This document shows positions 1 through 9,345 of a DNA stretch of 64,000 nucleotides, piece by piece; the stretch's first letter is position 1; each line of letters opens with the position of its first letter. Under the pieces are notes generated by a model. That model saw only the letters and a list, made by a program, of their open reading frames with translations. It was not told the DNA's origin and searched no databases. Source of the DNA: Plantago ovata (Eukaryota; Streptophyta; Magnoliopsida; Lamiales; Plantaginaceae); assembly GCA_028274465.1 (NCBI GenBank), contig CM051456.1, positions 81,020,753 to 81,084,752 on the forward strand. The letters run 5' to 3'. The position numbers and the translations under genes are program-made.

Positions 1-949
1 TACCACCAACAATCGTGAATTAGCTACTCATAACGGATCTTGAAACAAACAACATCATATATGAATAACAATAACAAACATTCATAATCAGAATCAAAAT
101 AAGGAGAATTGATACAAGTTACCATCGATTGTCACGAGACGGTGGAATGCCCGAATCTCACGGATCAAGATACAATGAAGATGAAATTGGATGTAATCAC
201 GTCTTTCTTGATGATAATCAAGCCTCTAGATAATGGGTCTGAGCTATGGAGCTTCAAAGAGCTCTCCCCAACAATTACAAAGTGAAACGAATGACAAAAA
301 GAAACTGAAAATCGAGTTTAAATGCCAAAATCGCGATTTGGATCTGAGTCCAAGCGCCCCGCTTGAAGAGGCCAAGCGGTCCGCTTGAAATTGCAGAATC
401 TGTCCCAGGACCCAAGCGGCCCGCTTGGAACAGTCAAGCGGCCCGCTTGGCTGCCCCACTTCGTCTTCAACTCGCTCTCCAGGGCTCATAGATGTCGGAT
501 CAGGGTGTGTAATATATCGTTGGATAGCTATTTGAGTTAGCTACGCGTGGAAGTTTGTTTGAGGTCAATACACTTCTTTATGAGAAAGGTATGGCCGAAA
601 TGGTTAGGCTACATCAATTTTGCACACTCGAACGACTCCAAAACTTCCACCCGAACATTTGAATTTGCTTCCAAGGTAAGGCTAGGCTCTCCAAAGTGTG
701 ATTCTTGGCTTAACTCGAACTAAGGGCACTCACAAATATCCACGGAGATCAAGGAACTTCAACGGGGTCATTTTTCATCCAAAATGCTTCGTTTTTAGCT
801 CCAAAAACACCATTTCGTACCTAAGTGCCTGAAAATGCAAAAAACACAAAACGTGACACTATTCTACAAAACTAACCAAAAAACTAAGCTAAAAGATAGC
901 AAAAGAAGGCAAAAAAGTCAAGATGAACGCGTCAAAAAAACGTTGATCA
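1..949 (-). repeat. Gy1 3' LTR (partial)
   Basis: The right edge at 949 is the LTR start on the minus strand; here it reads TGATCAACG where other copies have TGATGAACG. The polypurine tract abuts it at 950-985. The LTR runs off the left edge of the window, so its other end is not seen; complete copies in Gy6 are 1.4 kb. Short palindromes with AAGCG/CGCTT arms lie at about 350-460. Confidence 0.8.
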
Positions 950-985
950 AATTCCCCAAACCAAACCTTTGCTTGTCCTCAAGCA
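950..985 (-). other. Gy1 polypurine tract with upstream hairpin
   Basis: On the minus strand the sequence reads TTGCTTG-AGGA-CAAGCAA (a stem-loop) followed by a purine-rich tract ending in GGTTTGGGGAA directly at the LTR. This is the expected place for the plus-strand primer of reverse transcription. Confidence 0.7.
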
Positions 986-3046
986 ACAAACTATCTTAAA
1001 TGCAACACAAAAGGAGTCTCATGCCAAGTAAAGTGAACTAATCTATTGAATCTACCAAATGCTTATGAACAAGACCATATGAGCATGACATGCAAGTAGG
1101 TTGAAGAATGACTCGACTGCGAATATACACATTCTCATGTGCACGTGGTTAAACAAAGGAGTCTCTTGTAACATCTTCTACCTGGACCTGGTCAGTGACG
1201 ACACAATGATGCATATTATCATACTGCAATTGGTTCGTGCCTATGAAACCGAGGGCTTACTACTGTTCACCAAGCGAGACTTTTCCTCAAGAGAGGGCGA
1301 ACCAATACTGGCTCTCATCAAACAAAGGAGGGTTCCCTAGAAAAAGATAACACTCCCCTATTCTACCCAGACTCTCAAAGAATGAGTCTCTTTCAACCAC
1401 TTCTTGAATAGCCAGACGAGGGTGGTCAAGAACAGGCCTTGGACAAAGGCGACACGAAGCAAAAGATAGAATTTACAACTCGATAACTTCACAAGAACAA
1501 AATATTTACATGACACTTGACACTACGAGACTGCTTTTGGCTTGCAACGACCCTTCTTTTGCTTTAGGGTCTTATTCTTTATTTTCTTTCTTCCCTTTTT
1601 TTATTTTCTTTTCTCTTTTTTTTTTTTTCTTTTCTTTTTCTCTTTTTTTTTCTTTTCTTTTTTTCTTTTTCTCTTTCTTTTTTTTTATATAGGGGCAAGC
1701 AGCAGTTCCTAGTGTCAAAAATACCTCCCCAAACCTATTCAAAAGAATAGGTTTGAGCACAAAGACGAAAAAGAAAGAGGAAAGACTCTTTTACAAAGAC
1801 ACCTCCCCAAACCTATTCGAAAGAATAGGTTGGGACACAAAACAAAAAGAAAAAGAAAAAGGAAACTTTACAACGACTCAAAGACGAAAGACAAGATCAA
1901 CGAAGCAACCCCCTCCCCAAACCTATTCTATCCTATTCGATAGAATAGGTTTAATACAAGGAATCGCACACCTCACACTACCTCCTTCCTAGGCATTTGG
2001 CAATCTCAAATCGAGGTGAAGAACTTGTCGCCTCTTACGTACATAATTACACGGGTTACAACCATAGACTCTAACATGCATCATTTCATAAGGCCATCGT
2101 GAACCGCAGCAGAAGAAACACCACTCAAGGTGATGTCGAGACTACTAAGCTTAACTAGTGCACATGCGATTGTGACAAACCAAGCGAGACAAGCCTCAAA
2201 CTACTTGCAAAGTGATGCAACATATGATCAATGGTCATAAACACTTAGTCTACTCAATAAAAAAGTTCAAAAGACTTGGCAATAAACTCCACACACAACA
2301 ACGTGCAACAACTAATCTAGGGATGATTTGCATGCAAAAATTTGAAACAAAGACGACAAAACACATGAACTTGAGTAAAATCAGGCATGTACGAACCACA
2401 CAAGCATATAGTACTGAAAATCCAATACCCCCTCCCCAAACCTAAACTTTTGCTCGTCCTCGAGCAAAGGAAAGTTGAAAGAAAAGGAAAAATTGGATTG
2501 AAAGTACACTTCCCTGAGATAAAGGTTCGTGTCCAATCTCCTATATATGAGTAGTACCTGAAAGGACTCAAGAAACAAGTGAGAACAGGTGCGCAAAGGT
2601 GAGAAGAATTGAAAAACGAGGAAAATTTGGGTACAGGGTCCAAGCGGACCGCTTGGCGGGAGCCAAGCGGTTCGCTTGGCCAAGCGGAGCGCTTGGGTGG
2701 CTCCAGGCGCTCCGCTTGAATTTCCAGGAAGTTGCAAAACTTCCTGGAATTTGAAGCGGACCGCTTGGCCCTTCCAGGCGCTTCGCTTGGCCCTGTTTCC
2801 AGATTTTCGATGTTTTTCCTCTCTTAATCATCTAAGGCACCAAGACAAAAACTAAACTAAACTAATCACGACAAAAGTCACACAGGCCACAACTACAAAA
2901 GCAAATAAAGAGTACAAGAGTCAAAAGTCATAACATCATACAACCAAATCGAATTAAAAGAGTTTCAACCAACAATAGTAAACGAGCCAAAATAACGATA
3001 ATATACAAATACTACCGATAAATGTGGCCCCTGTCGGCTGGTGTCT
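986..3046 (-). other. Gy1 noncoding 3' region between ORF2 and LTR
   Basis: About 2 kb without a credible gene; the small open frames here are not conserved as protein. Contents by position: a C/T tract of about 130 bp at 1557-1690 (purine on the element sense strand); three AACCTATTC...GAATAGGTT hairpins next to G-rich tracts at about 1725-1950; a second hairpin plus polypurine-like motif at 2427-2470; and the post-ORF2 hairpin block at 2638-2800. Confidence 0.75.
2638..2800. repeat. Post-ORF2 hairpin block of Gy1
   Basis: Cluster of CCAAGCG-NNN-CGCTTGG type palindromes (loops include GAC, GTT, GAG, CTC, CTT). In their midst is a longer inverted repeat built on TTCCAGGAAGTT and AACTTCCTGGAA. 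The same block lies at the same place in Gy2, Gy3 and Gy6. Confidence 0.85.
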
Positions 3047-4354
3047 CTAGTAGGGGTCGTAGGGGGTGTTAGGAAAGTCACTCCCACTACCACCGGTCTG
3101 ATCATGGAGAGGGTACCCCGGAATTCGGCGAGCTAAGGCATCATAGCGGTTCATTGTCTCCTCCTGGTGGGCTCTCCAACGCCTAGTGTCCTCTGCTCGA
3201 GCGGCCTCCCAACGCTGATCTACACGCCCTTGGTAATCATCCCAACGCTGCTCCTCCATCACACGGAAGTCCTCCCACCTCTTGACTTCACGCTCCTCAA
3301 ATCCCCGGAATTGGGTCGACTGAGCCTCCAACATGGTGGTTTGGAAGCTACCAAACTCATCGACCAAGATCTTGTTGAACCCCGAGAAGTCGAAGCTTCC
3401 TTGTCCGGCCGTAGGCGGAGGTGGAGGAGGTGTCACATGGCGCGTAACCCTCGGTGGCATAGGTTCTCCTTGCTGAGTGCACCAAGCCCCGTGCATCTCA
3501 TTGTACGTATCAATGTTGATGGACTTCTTCGGCTTCTTGTCCAGCACGAGGTCGGGAACTCCGGCCTCCTTGCACATGGCCGTGATCAAGTTACCAAAGG
3601 CAAGCTTCCGGTTGGCATTACGGCGGCGCTTGAATTCCTCGAAGATGACGACGCCAGGAGTGAGAGGCAAATCATGCAAGAGAGCATGGACTAGGACTCC
3701 GTAATAGAACTGAACCTCGGAATCATGTGTGCTAGGGATCAGATTGGCTTGAACGAACTTCAACATCATCCTTTCCTCGAAGGTGAGATCGTTGTGGCGC
3801 AAAATCCAGGGTGGCTCCTCAGGCAGTTCATAATCATCCACGGTGATGCCATTTAGTACCTCCATGGGATAGTGATCAGACTCCCTGTCGTAGACATAGA
3901 GCTCCGCGGGATCAAATCTCTCATGGATTTCAGGCCGGCGGTTTGGATCCCGCGTCAATGGCCTATCCAATATCATGATGAAGCTAGTGATGCTCAAAGG
4001 AGTAAACTCGACCCCAACACCGCGGACGGGGACCTCACCGGTCCGTTCATTGTAGTCCGTGAAGGCAATGTAGAAATCCTCCACTACCGCTTGGTCCCAA
4101 TTTGGCATGACCTCGCCATAGTACTTCCAGCCTCGCTCAGTAATGAGCTTGTTGAGCTCTCTGGCGCCCTCCAACGTGCTCTCCCCAGTCGTGAAGCGAA
4201 TGCTTCTCTCGGAAATGTATGTGTGCTTGTGGGCATGGAAATTCGCTTCAAATTGCCTTCCCCTCCCCGATTGGCGATACTCGCCGGGTGTGGCCATTTG
4301 TTGGGCACTCGAGGTCCCTTCTCCCCTTGATCTCTTGGATCTTCTTGATGACAT
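3047..4354 (-). CDS. ORF2 of Gy1: putative plant transposon protein-like (intact)
   Basis: Intact 435-codon frame. I start it at the ATG at 4354 because the frame upstream begins only with a TTG in the leader and all four copies have an ATG here. Residues about 1-35 are basic and Ser/Arg-rich (SRRSKRSRGEG). Residues about 60-270 resemble the domain Pfam calls putative plant transposon protein (pattern RGWKYYGEV...VEDFYIAFTDY...PLSITSFIM), recognised from memory. A proline run follows (about residue 305), then a Trp/Arg/Glu-rich helical tail (RWEDFRVMEEQRWDDYQGRV) that could form a coiled coil. Its function is unknown. It is the only undamaged copy with the full C-terminal tail besides Gy6. 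No catalytic motif of a transposase or polymerase is visible. Confidence 0.8.
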   Translation of the reverse strand: MSSRRSKRSRGEGTSSAQQMATPGEYRQSGRGRQFEANFHAHKHTYISERSIRFTTGESTLEGARELNKLITERGWKYYGEVMPNWDQAVVEDFYIAFTDYNERTGEVPVRGVGVEFTPLSITSFIMILDRPLTRDPNRRPEIHERFDPAELYVYDRESDHYPMEVLNGITVDDYELPEEPPWILRHNDLTFEERMMLKFVQANLIPSTHDSEVQFYYGVLVHALLHDLPLTPGVVIFEEFKRRRNANRKLAFGNLITAMCKEAGVPDLVLDKKPKKSINIDTYNEMHGAWCTQQGEPMPPRVTRHVTPPPPPPTAGQGSFDFSGFNKILVDEFGSFQTTMLEAQSTQFRGFEEREVKRWEDFRVMEEQRWDDYQGRVDQRWEAARAEDTRRWRAHQEETMNRYDALARRIPGYPLHDQTGGSGSDFPNTPYDPY

Positions 4355-4547
4355 TGTACCTAGAAGAATCTTGTTAGATAACTTCAAGAGACAATGGAGA
4401 AGACGGCCCCGTTGAAGTTCCCCAATCTCCGTGGCTTGTTCGTAAGTGTTTGAGCTTCAATAAGCATCGAGAAGGATGAGTCCAAGGCACCCGAGGGCCA
4501 TGCGAGGGCAAAAAGATTGAGTTTGAAGACAAAAATCTGCCCAGGAG

Positions 4548-4712
4548 CCAAGCTAAGCGCCTGGAATAGTGAAGCGCTTCGTTTCAATTTCCAGGAGCTT
4601 TGGCAGAGAAGCTAAGCGAAGCGCTTGGATTGCCCGAAGCGCTTGGATTGCCCGAAGCGCTTCGCTTGCCAAGCGCTCCGCTTGGCTTCTCCAAGCGGTC
4701 CGCTTGGCAGCG
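4548..4712. repeat. LTR hairpin block of Gy2
   Basis: Several AAGCG...CGCTT palindromes, including CCAAGCGGTCCGCTTGG and an AAGCGCTTCGCTT core. A stretch of 18-19 bp (GGATTGCCCGAAGCGCTT) is tandemly duplicated at about 4627-4664, a local expansion not seen in the other copies. Confidence 0.8.
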
Positions 4713-5151
4713 GTTACGTTTTCGGATTTTCCTTCTTAGATCTGATCTTTGATCATTTTTTGAATATCTTTTGAACTGTAACTTCGTTTTGGAGAGCTCC
4801 TAAGCCCCAAAACTCAGAGAATATTCAGATTCCTTTGTATTTTAGCTTGGGATTCAAGGTTTTGATTGAGGATTCATCCTTTGTAATCATCTACGGAGAG
4901 GTTTTCTTTGATTCCCACCGATTAGTGACAGCTTTGGTGGTAACTTGTATCACTCTCTTGTCTTGTAGTTTGATATGATGTATTCCAATTATTATTCATA
5001 TGAATTGATGTCTATGTTGATGAATATGAGTAGCTAAATCTTTTGTGTTGGTGGTAGAATGTAGAATATGCATGCTATGGGTTATGTTTATGCTTACATG
5101 AGATTGTGATTCAATCTTGCTGCAAATCCCTTCATATGATTCTTAGTTGCC

Positions 5152-5160
5152 TATAAAATA
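5152..5160 (+). promoter_or_regulatory. TATA-like element in Gy2 LTR
   Basis: TATAAAATA in the LTR, conserved in the Gy3 and Gy6 LTRs. If used, transcription would start near 5180-5190 and the LTR hairpins would lie in U3. No transcript evidence is available. Confidence 0.35.
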
Positions 5161-5650
5161 TATTCGAATTGAGTATAGTGACAAACTCTTGGTCAATGAA
5201 AGCTATAGGATTGTATGTTAGAGATTTGCAGCATGCTAGATAAATGGTGTTGGTGACAAGCACCTCTAAACTATTGATAGTGATCTTTCATGATGTGTGT
5301 CTTAAATTTGCCTAGACAAGTTGCTTAGCAGACTTGATCGAAGGTTCTACGCACTGAACTTGTGAGCATATACGTAACCCATGCATGTGTATTTGATTTC
5401 TACCACCAACCGTTTTCCAAGCTTGTTTACAACAATCTGTTTTCTCGTTGCTATTATTCAAAGGAAACGATTCTCTAAACAATTGAACTCGTTGACTGAA
5501 ATTACTTACAAAAACCTCAAGCAAAGCCACGTTAGGTCCCGAGAGAACGACACTCGGGGACAACTTGCCATTGCACTCTAGTTTGTGTAGTCATAAGTGT
5601 TCTTAGGCTTTTAAAACAAATTTAATTGGTGGAAAACGACATCATCAATT

Positions 5651-5668
5651 TGGCGTCGTTGCCGGGGA
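5651..5668 (+). other. Primer binding site, tRNA-Asp
   Basis: TGGCGTCGTTGCCGGGGA complements the 3' end of plant tRNA-Asp (…CCCCGGCAACGGCGCCA) with one mismatch. It starts three bases after the LTR. Confidence 0.85.
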
Positions 5669-5790
5669 CTTAACTCCTTTGGTTGGTGTTTTTGTTTTGG
5701 TTTTTTCAGCCAACATCTCTTCTTTGTCTCATTTATGTTTTTGTTTCTTTTTGCTTGAGATACTCACTATCTTGTATTTCAGGTGAGTGC

Positions 5791-8096
5791 ATGCCTAGAA
5801 CCCGAACGGGTGGACCTATTATTGAACCTTTCGTAGACGAGATTGATCGTTTGTTTCAAAGGAGAAGGAGGAATTTGAATCTCGAGTTTGAAGGAGTAGC
5901 ACCTAGAGCTTCTACTTCTGGTATTCGGGAAGAGTCTTCTTCTTATCTTTGGAGCCGGTTCTTGAATCAGTTTACTTGGAGGGTGAAATGGCGGAGAGAC
6001 CTATACGTACACTTACTAAGCCTACGGTTGGGGCTAGAGGACCAGCAATTGTCCTCAATGATGCCACCAGGAACTTGGAGATCAAGAATCACATGTTCTA
6101 ACAACTTCCCAAATTCTATGGGATGGCTAATGAGGACGTGATTGGGTTCTTTAATGAGCTCAAGAATTTTGTTCTCCATCTTGGGCGACCAGGAGCTGGT
6201 GTTACGGATGATAATCTCCATTTGAAGGTCTTTTCTATGGGGCTAGGCGATCGAGCAAAGGCTTGGCTCAATACTTTGGAGGCCGGGTCTTTGACGACAT
6301 GGGATCTTTGCTTTGATAAGTTCATGGAGCATTACTATCCCGCTTCCAAGACAATGGCTATGAAGAGCCAAATTAGCTCCTTCGAGCAGAGGTACGATGA
6401 GCCTTTCCACGAGGCCTATGTTCGTTTCATGGGATTACATCATCGATGCCCACATAATGGGTATGACAAAGCTCAGCTTCTCCAATTCTTTTACAATGGT
6501 TTACATCCTGAGATTCAATCTCAAGTGGATAGTATTTGTGGAGGTAGTGTGGGGGAGTTGCTTCCTTCTCAAGCCCAAGTGAAGCTGGATATGATGTACC
6601 GGAATTCACAAAACCGGAATGTGAGGGCTCGTGTGCTCCAAAAGGAGCAAAGAGGTGAAGCCAAGGTAGTAGTGGAACAAAATGCCTTCGATGGGTTTGC
6701 CCATGAAGTGAAGCAAGCTTTGAGGCAAAGCGTTCCTTCTCCTTCTACGGAGGTTTGTGGTGTGTGCAAAAACTATGGGCACCCGGCCTACTTGTGCCGT
6801 TCTGAATTTGCTAGAGAGCAATACATCACGAACGAGGTCCATCAAGAAGTATATGCTGCTGAGGGAGAGCAAGTAGTTGGAGATTTGAACTACGGGCAAG
6901 GTTATGGCAATGTGAGTCCACAAAACCGTGGACCCCGAGGTGGGTACCAGAATCAAGGCAACCGTGGTTATTTTCATAACTCGGATCAAAATGCCTATGG
7001 GCCTAATCAAGATAGAAGTCGTCTCAGCTATGGGAACAATTGGTATGAAGGAGCACCGCCTTCTAATCCTACACCTCCACCCCCGGTTGCTAGTTCGGGA
7101 CCGCAAGGTGGAGGGGTGCTCCCTTCTCCTCTTGTATCTTCACTCAATGATCTGGTTTTGAAGACGAACAAATTCATGGAGCATTACTATCGTAATGAGG
7201 CTACTAACAATCAACGCTTTGAGAAGCTTGAGGCTAGTAGTAGCAACCTCCATAATAAGCTACAAGATCTTATAGATCAAGGCGCGAGTAGAGAGCAAGG
7301 AAAGTTTCCCGGAAACACGGAGAAGGCTATGGCCATAACCGTGGTGACTGATTTGCCCGTGGAGATCACAGTTGTAAGAGACAATGCACTAGTTGAGGTG
7401 CCAAGTTGCAATGTAACTGAAACTTGCAAAGTAAGTGAGGAGCTTGAGACTCCTAAGGTAGTTGTGGAAGAGAAAGTGGTCGCACAATCTGATGCGATAG
7501 TTGAGGAACTGAATGAAAACTCATCGTCTGAGGATGAGTTGGTGGATATGGTGGAAGTGCCTATCCAAGAGAGCTTTGATGTGGAAATCGGCTTGGGAAA
7601 GAAGGATGGAATAGTGGCAACTCTAGACACGGGAGCGGGTGTGAATGTCATACCTTTGAACGTGTACGAAGAGTCGGGTTTGTCTGGCTTAAGACCAATG
7701 AAATGCATGGTGCAATTGGCGGATGGGTCTATGAAGAAGCCATTGGGTGTGATAGAGAATCTAGTGGTAAGAGTCGCCGTTGTAGAGGTCAAGACGAACT
7801 TCATCGTCATGCCTACATCCTCTGCAAAGCTCAAGGATGTGGTTCTTTTGGGTAGAGCCTTCATCAACAAAGTACATATGGTGATAGACATGTACCATCG
7901 TACATGTAGCTTCAAGGTAAATGGCAAGCAACATACGTTGCGAGCCATGGTTAATTCATGTGCTTATGTTGATACTAACGAACTTGTAGGATTCTTTGGT
8001 CCTCTTTATGTTCGTCAAGATGTGCAGGGACTTAGTGCTTTGAAGAGCACTTGGACGGGGAAGTCTAGTACCCGATGCAAAATTGATCCCGCATGA
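5791..8096 (+). pseudogene. gag-protease of Gy2 (frameshift and stop)
   Basis: The ATG at 5791 begins MPRTRTGGPIIEP. A one-base deletion near 5948 (relative to Gy6) and a TAA at about 6101 (CAA in relatives) break the 5' part; the frame is then open to 8096. Seen domains: a retrotransposon gag region (KAWLNTLEAGS...FDKFMEHYYP), a CX2CX4HX4C zinc knuckle (6756-6797, CGVCKNYGHPAYLC), a Gly/Asn/Tyr-rich stretch, and an aspartic protease with the DTG active site (7626-7634, LDTGAGVNVIP). The frame ends shortly after the protease, where reverse transcriptase would normally follow. Role: capsid-like particle protein and its processing protease. Confidence 0.9.
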
Positions 8097-8132
8097 GCTA
8101 AGATGAGTCGAGCCAACGACTTTTAAACGAAG

Positions 8133-8150
8133 GCGCTTCTCGGGAGGCAA
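8133..8150 (+). other. Conserved post-ORF motif GCGCTTCTCGGGAGGCAA
   Basis: This motif follows the gag-protease stop in every copy: 17543-17565 (Gy3), 22303-22325 (Gy4), 29901-29923 (Gy5) and 49996-50018 (Gy6), usually continuing into CCC. From memory, a similar GGGAGGCAACCC motif follows the pol stop in many plant Gypsy elements. It may therefore mark where the end of pol used to be. Confidence 0.6.
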
Positions 8151-8274
8151 TCTGAGGTTGTAGGTAATTGCATATAGATTAGAAGCACGTTTAAATTTTG
8201 TTTCGTTGTTTAGACAAGTTTTTTGGGGTGAAAATTTAGCAAAAGTTGAAAAAAATTAGACTTGGGAGCTTCAG

Positions 8275-8520
8275 GTCCCAAGCGAACCGCTTGGACAACC
8301 CAAGCGGTCCGCTTGGATTTCCAGTAAGAATCCCATTCTTACTGGAAATCCAATCGAAGCGCTTGGCTCGCCCAAGCGGTCCGCTTGAATTTCCAGTAGG
8401 AATGAAAATTCCTACTGGAAATCCAAGTGGAGCGCTTGGGAGTGCCCAAGCGGACCGCTTGCCAAGCGCTTCGCTTGGGACACCCAAGCGCTTCGCTTGG
8501 CTTTCTTTAAGGAAGCAAGC
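8275..8520. repeat. Pre-ORF2 hairpin block of Gy2
   Basis: Alternating short and long hairpins. Short, arms CCAAGCG/CGCTTGG with 3-nt loops: 8278-8294 (AAC), 8300-8316 (GTC), 8462-8478 (CTT), 8484-8500 (CTT). Long: 8313-8353, a perfect 19-bp stem with loop CCC; and 8389-8422, a 15-bp stem with loop GAAA. The two long stems differ by a compensated pair (GTAAGAAT/ATTCTTAC versus GTAGGAAT/ATTCCTAC). Confidence 0.9.
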
Positions 8521-8714
8521 GGGGCACTTGAGATTCAAAGCCTCCCACTTCGTTTTTCTTCCTCCTTTGCCGATTTTGCACCCTAAAAATCTCAATCTCT
8601 CTCAATTCTCCACCAATTCTTGCAATCTTGTGCATTTGACAAAGCCCATCACCTCCTCTATCATTTAAACCGATCAAATTTCACGTTTGAAGCATCCATA
8701 ACAAGGAATCAAAG

Positions 8715-9340
8715 GTACCTCTCATGAACCCTAACTTTCTTGAATTTGGGATTTTATCTTAATTAGCTTCAATTGTGTTATGCATTGGTGAATTAGAGTT
8801 TGATAATGATTATTGAGCATGTATCTTACTAGATGTGATATCTAAATTCGAATTTCGCTCTTCTTGATTTATGATGAACTCTAGTGATTCGAATTTTTGC
8901 TATGTAATTGTTTGATGATTGTTAGCATTGAATTTGAGTTATGTTATGATTCGAATTTTTGCTATGTAATTGTTTGATGATTGTTAGCCTTGAATTTGAG
9001 TTATGATTATGATTATGGTGATGTTGTGATTGCATCAGAATGTGTTGGATTGGTTGGGTAATTTAATTGGAGAGTTTGTTTGCTTGGTTTAGATTCGTAT
9101 GGATTTATTGTAACGAAGTGTTAAAGCTTCTCGATTTTTTCATATGAGCTTTAGCAAGCCTTCAAACTCACCATGAGATTACTTGAGTGAGTTTTGACGT
9201 CTAAAAGTCGACTTGTTGCGTTATGACTTGTTTTAAACGAAGAACGTATACTTGTCTTGGAGTAGAAGTAGATTGTTTGGTAGTAGTATAAGAGTCTAAG
9301 TCTCATTGTCTCTTGAAGTTATCTAACAAGATTCTTCTAG
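8715..9340 (+). other. Possible 5' leader intron before ORF2 (Gy2)
   Basis: AAAG|GTACCT at the left and TTCTAG|GTACA at the right frame a 626-bp A/T-rich stretch ending five bases before the ORF2 ATG. GT and AG are kept in Gy3 (16438-17000, 563 bp) and Gy6 (48985-49456, 472 bp) although the inner length varies. It could produce a spliced ORF2 message. This is a prediction from sequence only. Confidence 0.4.
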
Positions 9341-9345
9341 GTACA

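Larger units (their letters stand above)
1..4395 (-). mobile_element. Gy1: truncated Ty3/Gypsy-like non-autonomous retrotransposon
   Basis: Minus-strand element entering from the left window edge. Reading right to left it holds ORF2, a hairpin block, a long noncoding 3' region, a polypurine tract and the 3' LTR. The gag-protease half is missing: the sequence breaks inside the stretch just upstream of ORF2 (about 4394-4398) and turns into the plus-strand LTR of Gy2, with a few shared bases (ATGGA) at the join. The family assignment comes from near-identity with Gy2 and Gy6, which are more complete. Confidence 0.85.
4396..5647 (+). repeat. Gy2 5' LTR (5'-truncated)
   Basis: It ends in ...CGACATCATCA at 5647, three bases before the primer site. 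The first roughly 170 bases of the LTR, seen at 12730 onward, are missing at the Gy1 junction. It contains the hairpin cluster (4548-4712) and a TATA-like site (5152-5160). Confidence 0.85.

Noticed and set aside
1101-1340. A recurring small ORF of about 80 codons (also at 12330-12578, 13637-13885, 45719-46000)
   Set aside because: Open in all four copies on the antisense strand of the element 3' region, but it has no recognisable domain and its end shifts between copies. It is worth keeping in mind but not supported as a gene.
1510-1760. Phe/Ser-rich or Lys/Glu-rich small proteins
   Set aside because: Translations of the C/T (A/G) low-complexity tract; length varies freely between copies.
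3167-3694. Antisense 175-codon frame over ORF2 (also near 9995-10528 and 47756-48319)
   Set aside because: It is conserved only because the opposite strand encodes ORF2; no independent coding features.
8275-8520. The regularly spaced palindromes as a CRISPR-like array
   Set aside because: No constant repeat-spacer periodicity, no cas genes, plant context; the palindromes are hairpins of variable spacing inside retrotransposons.
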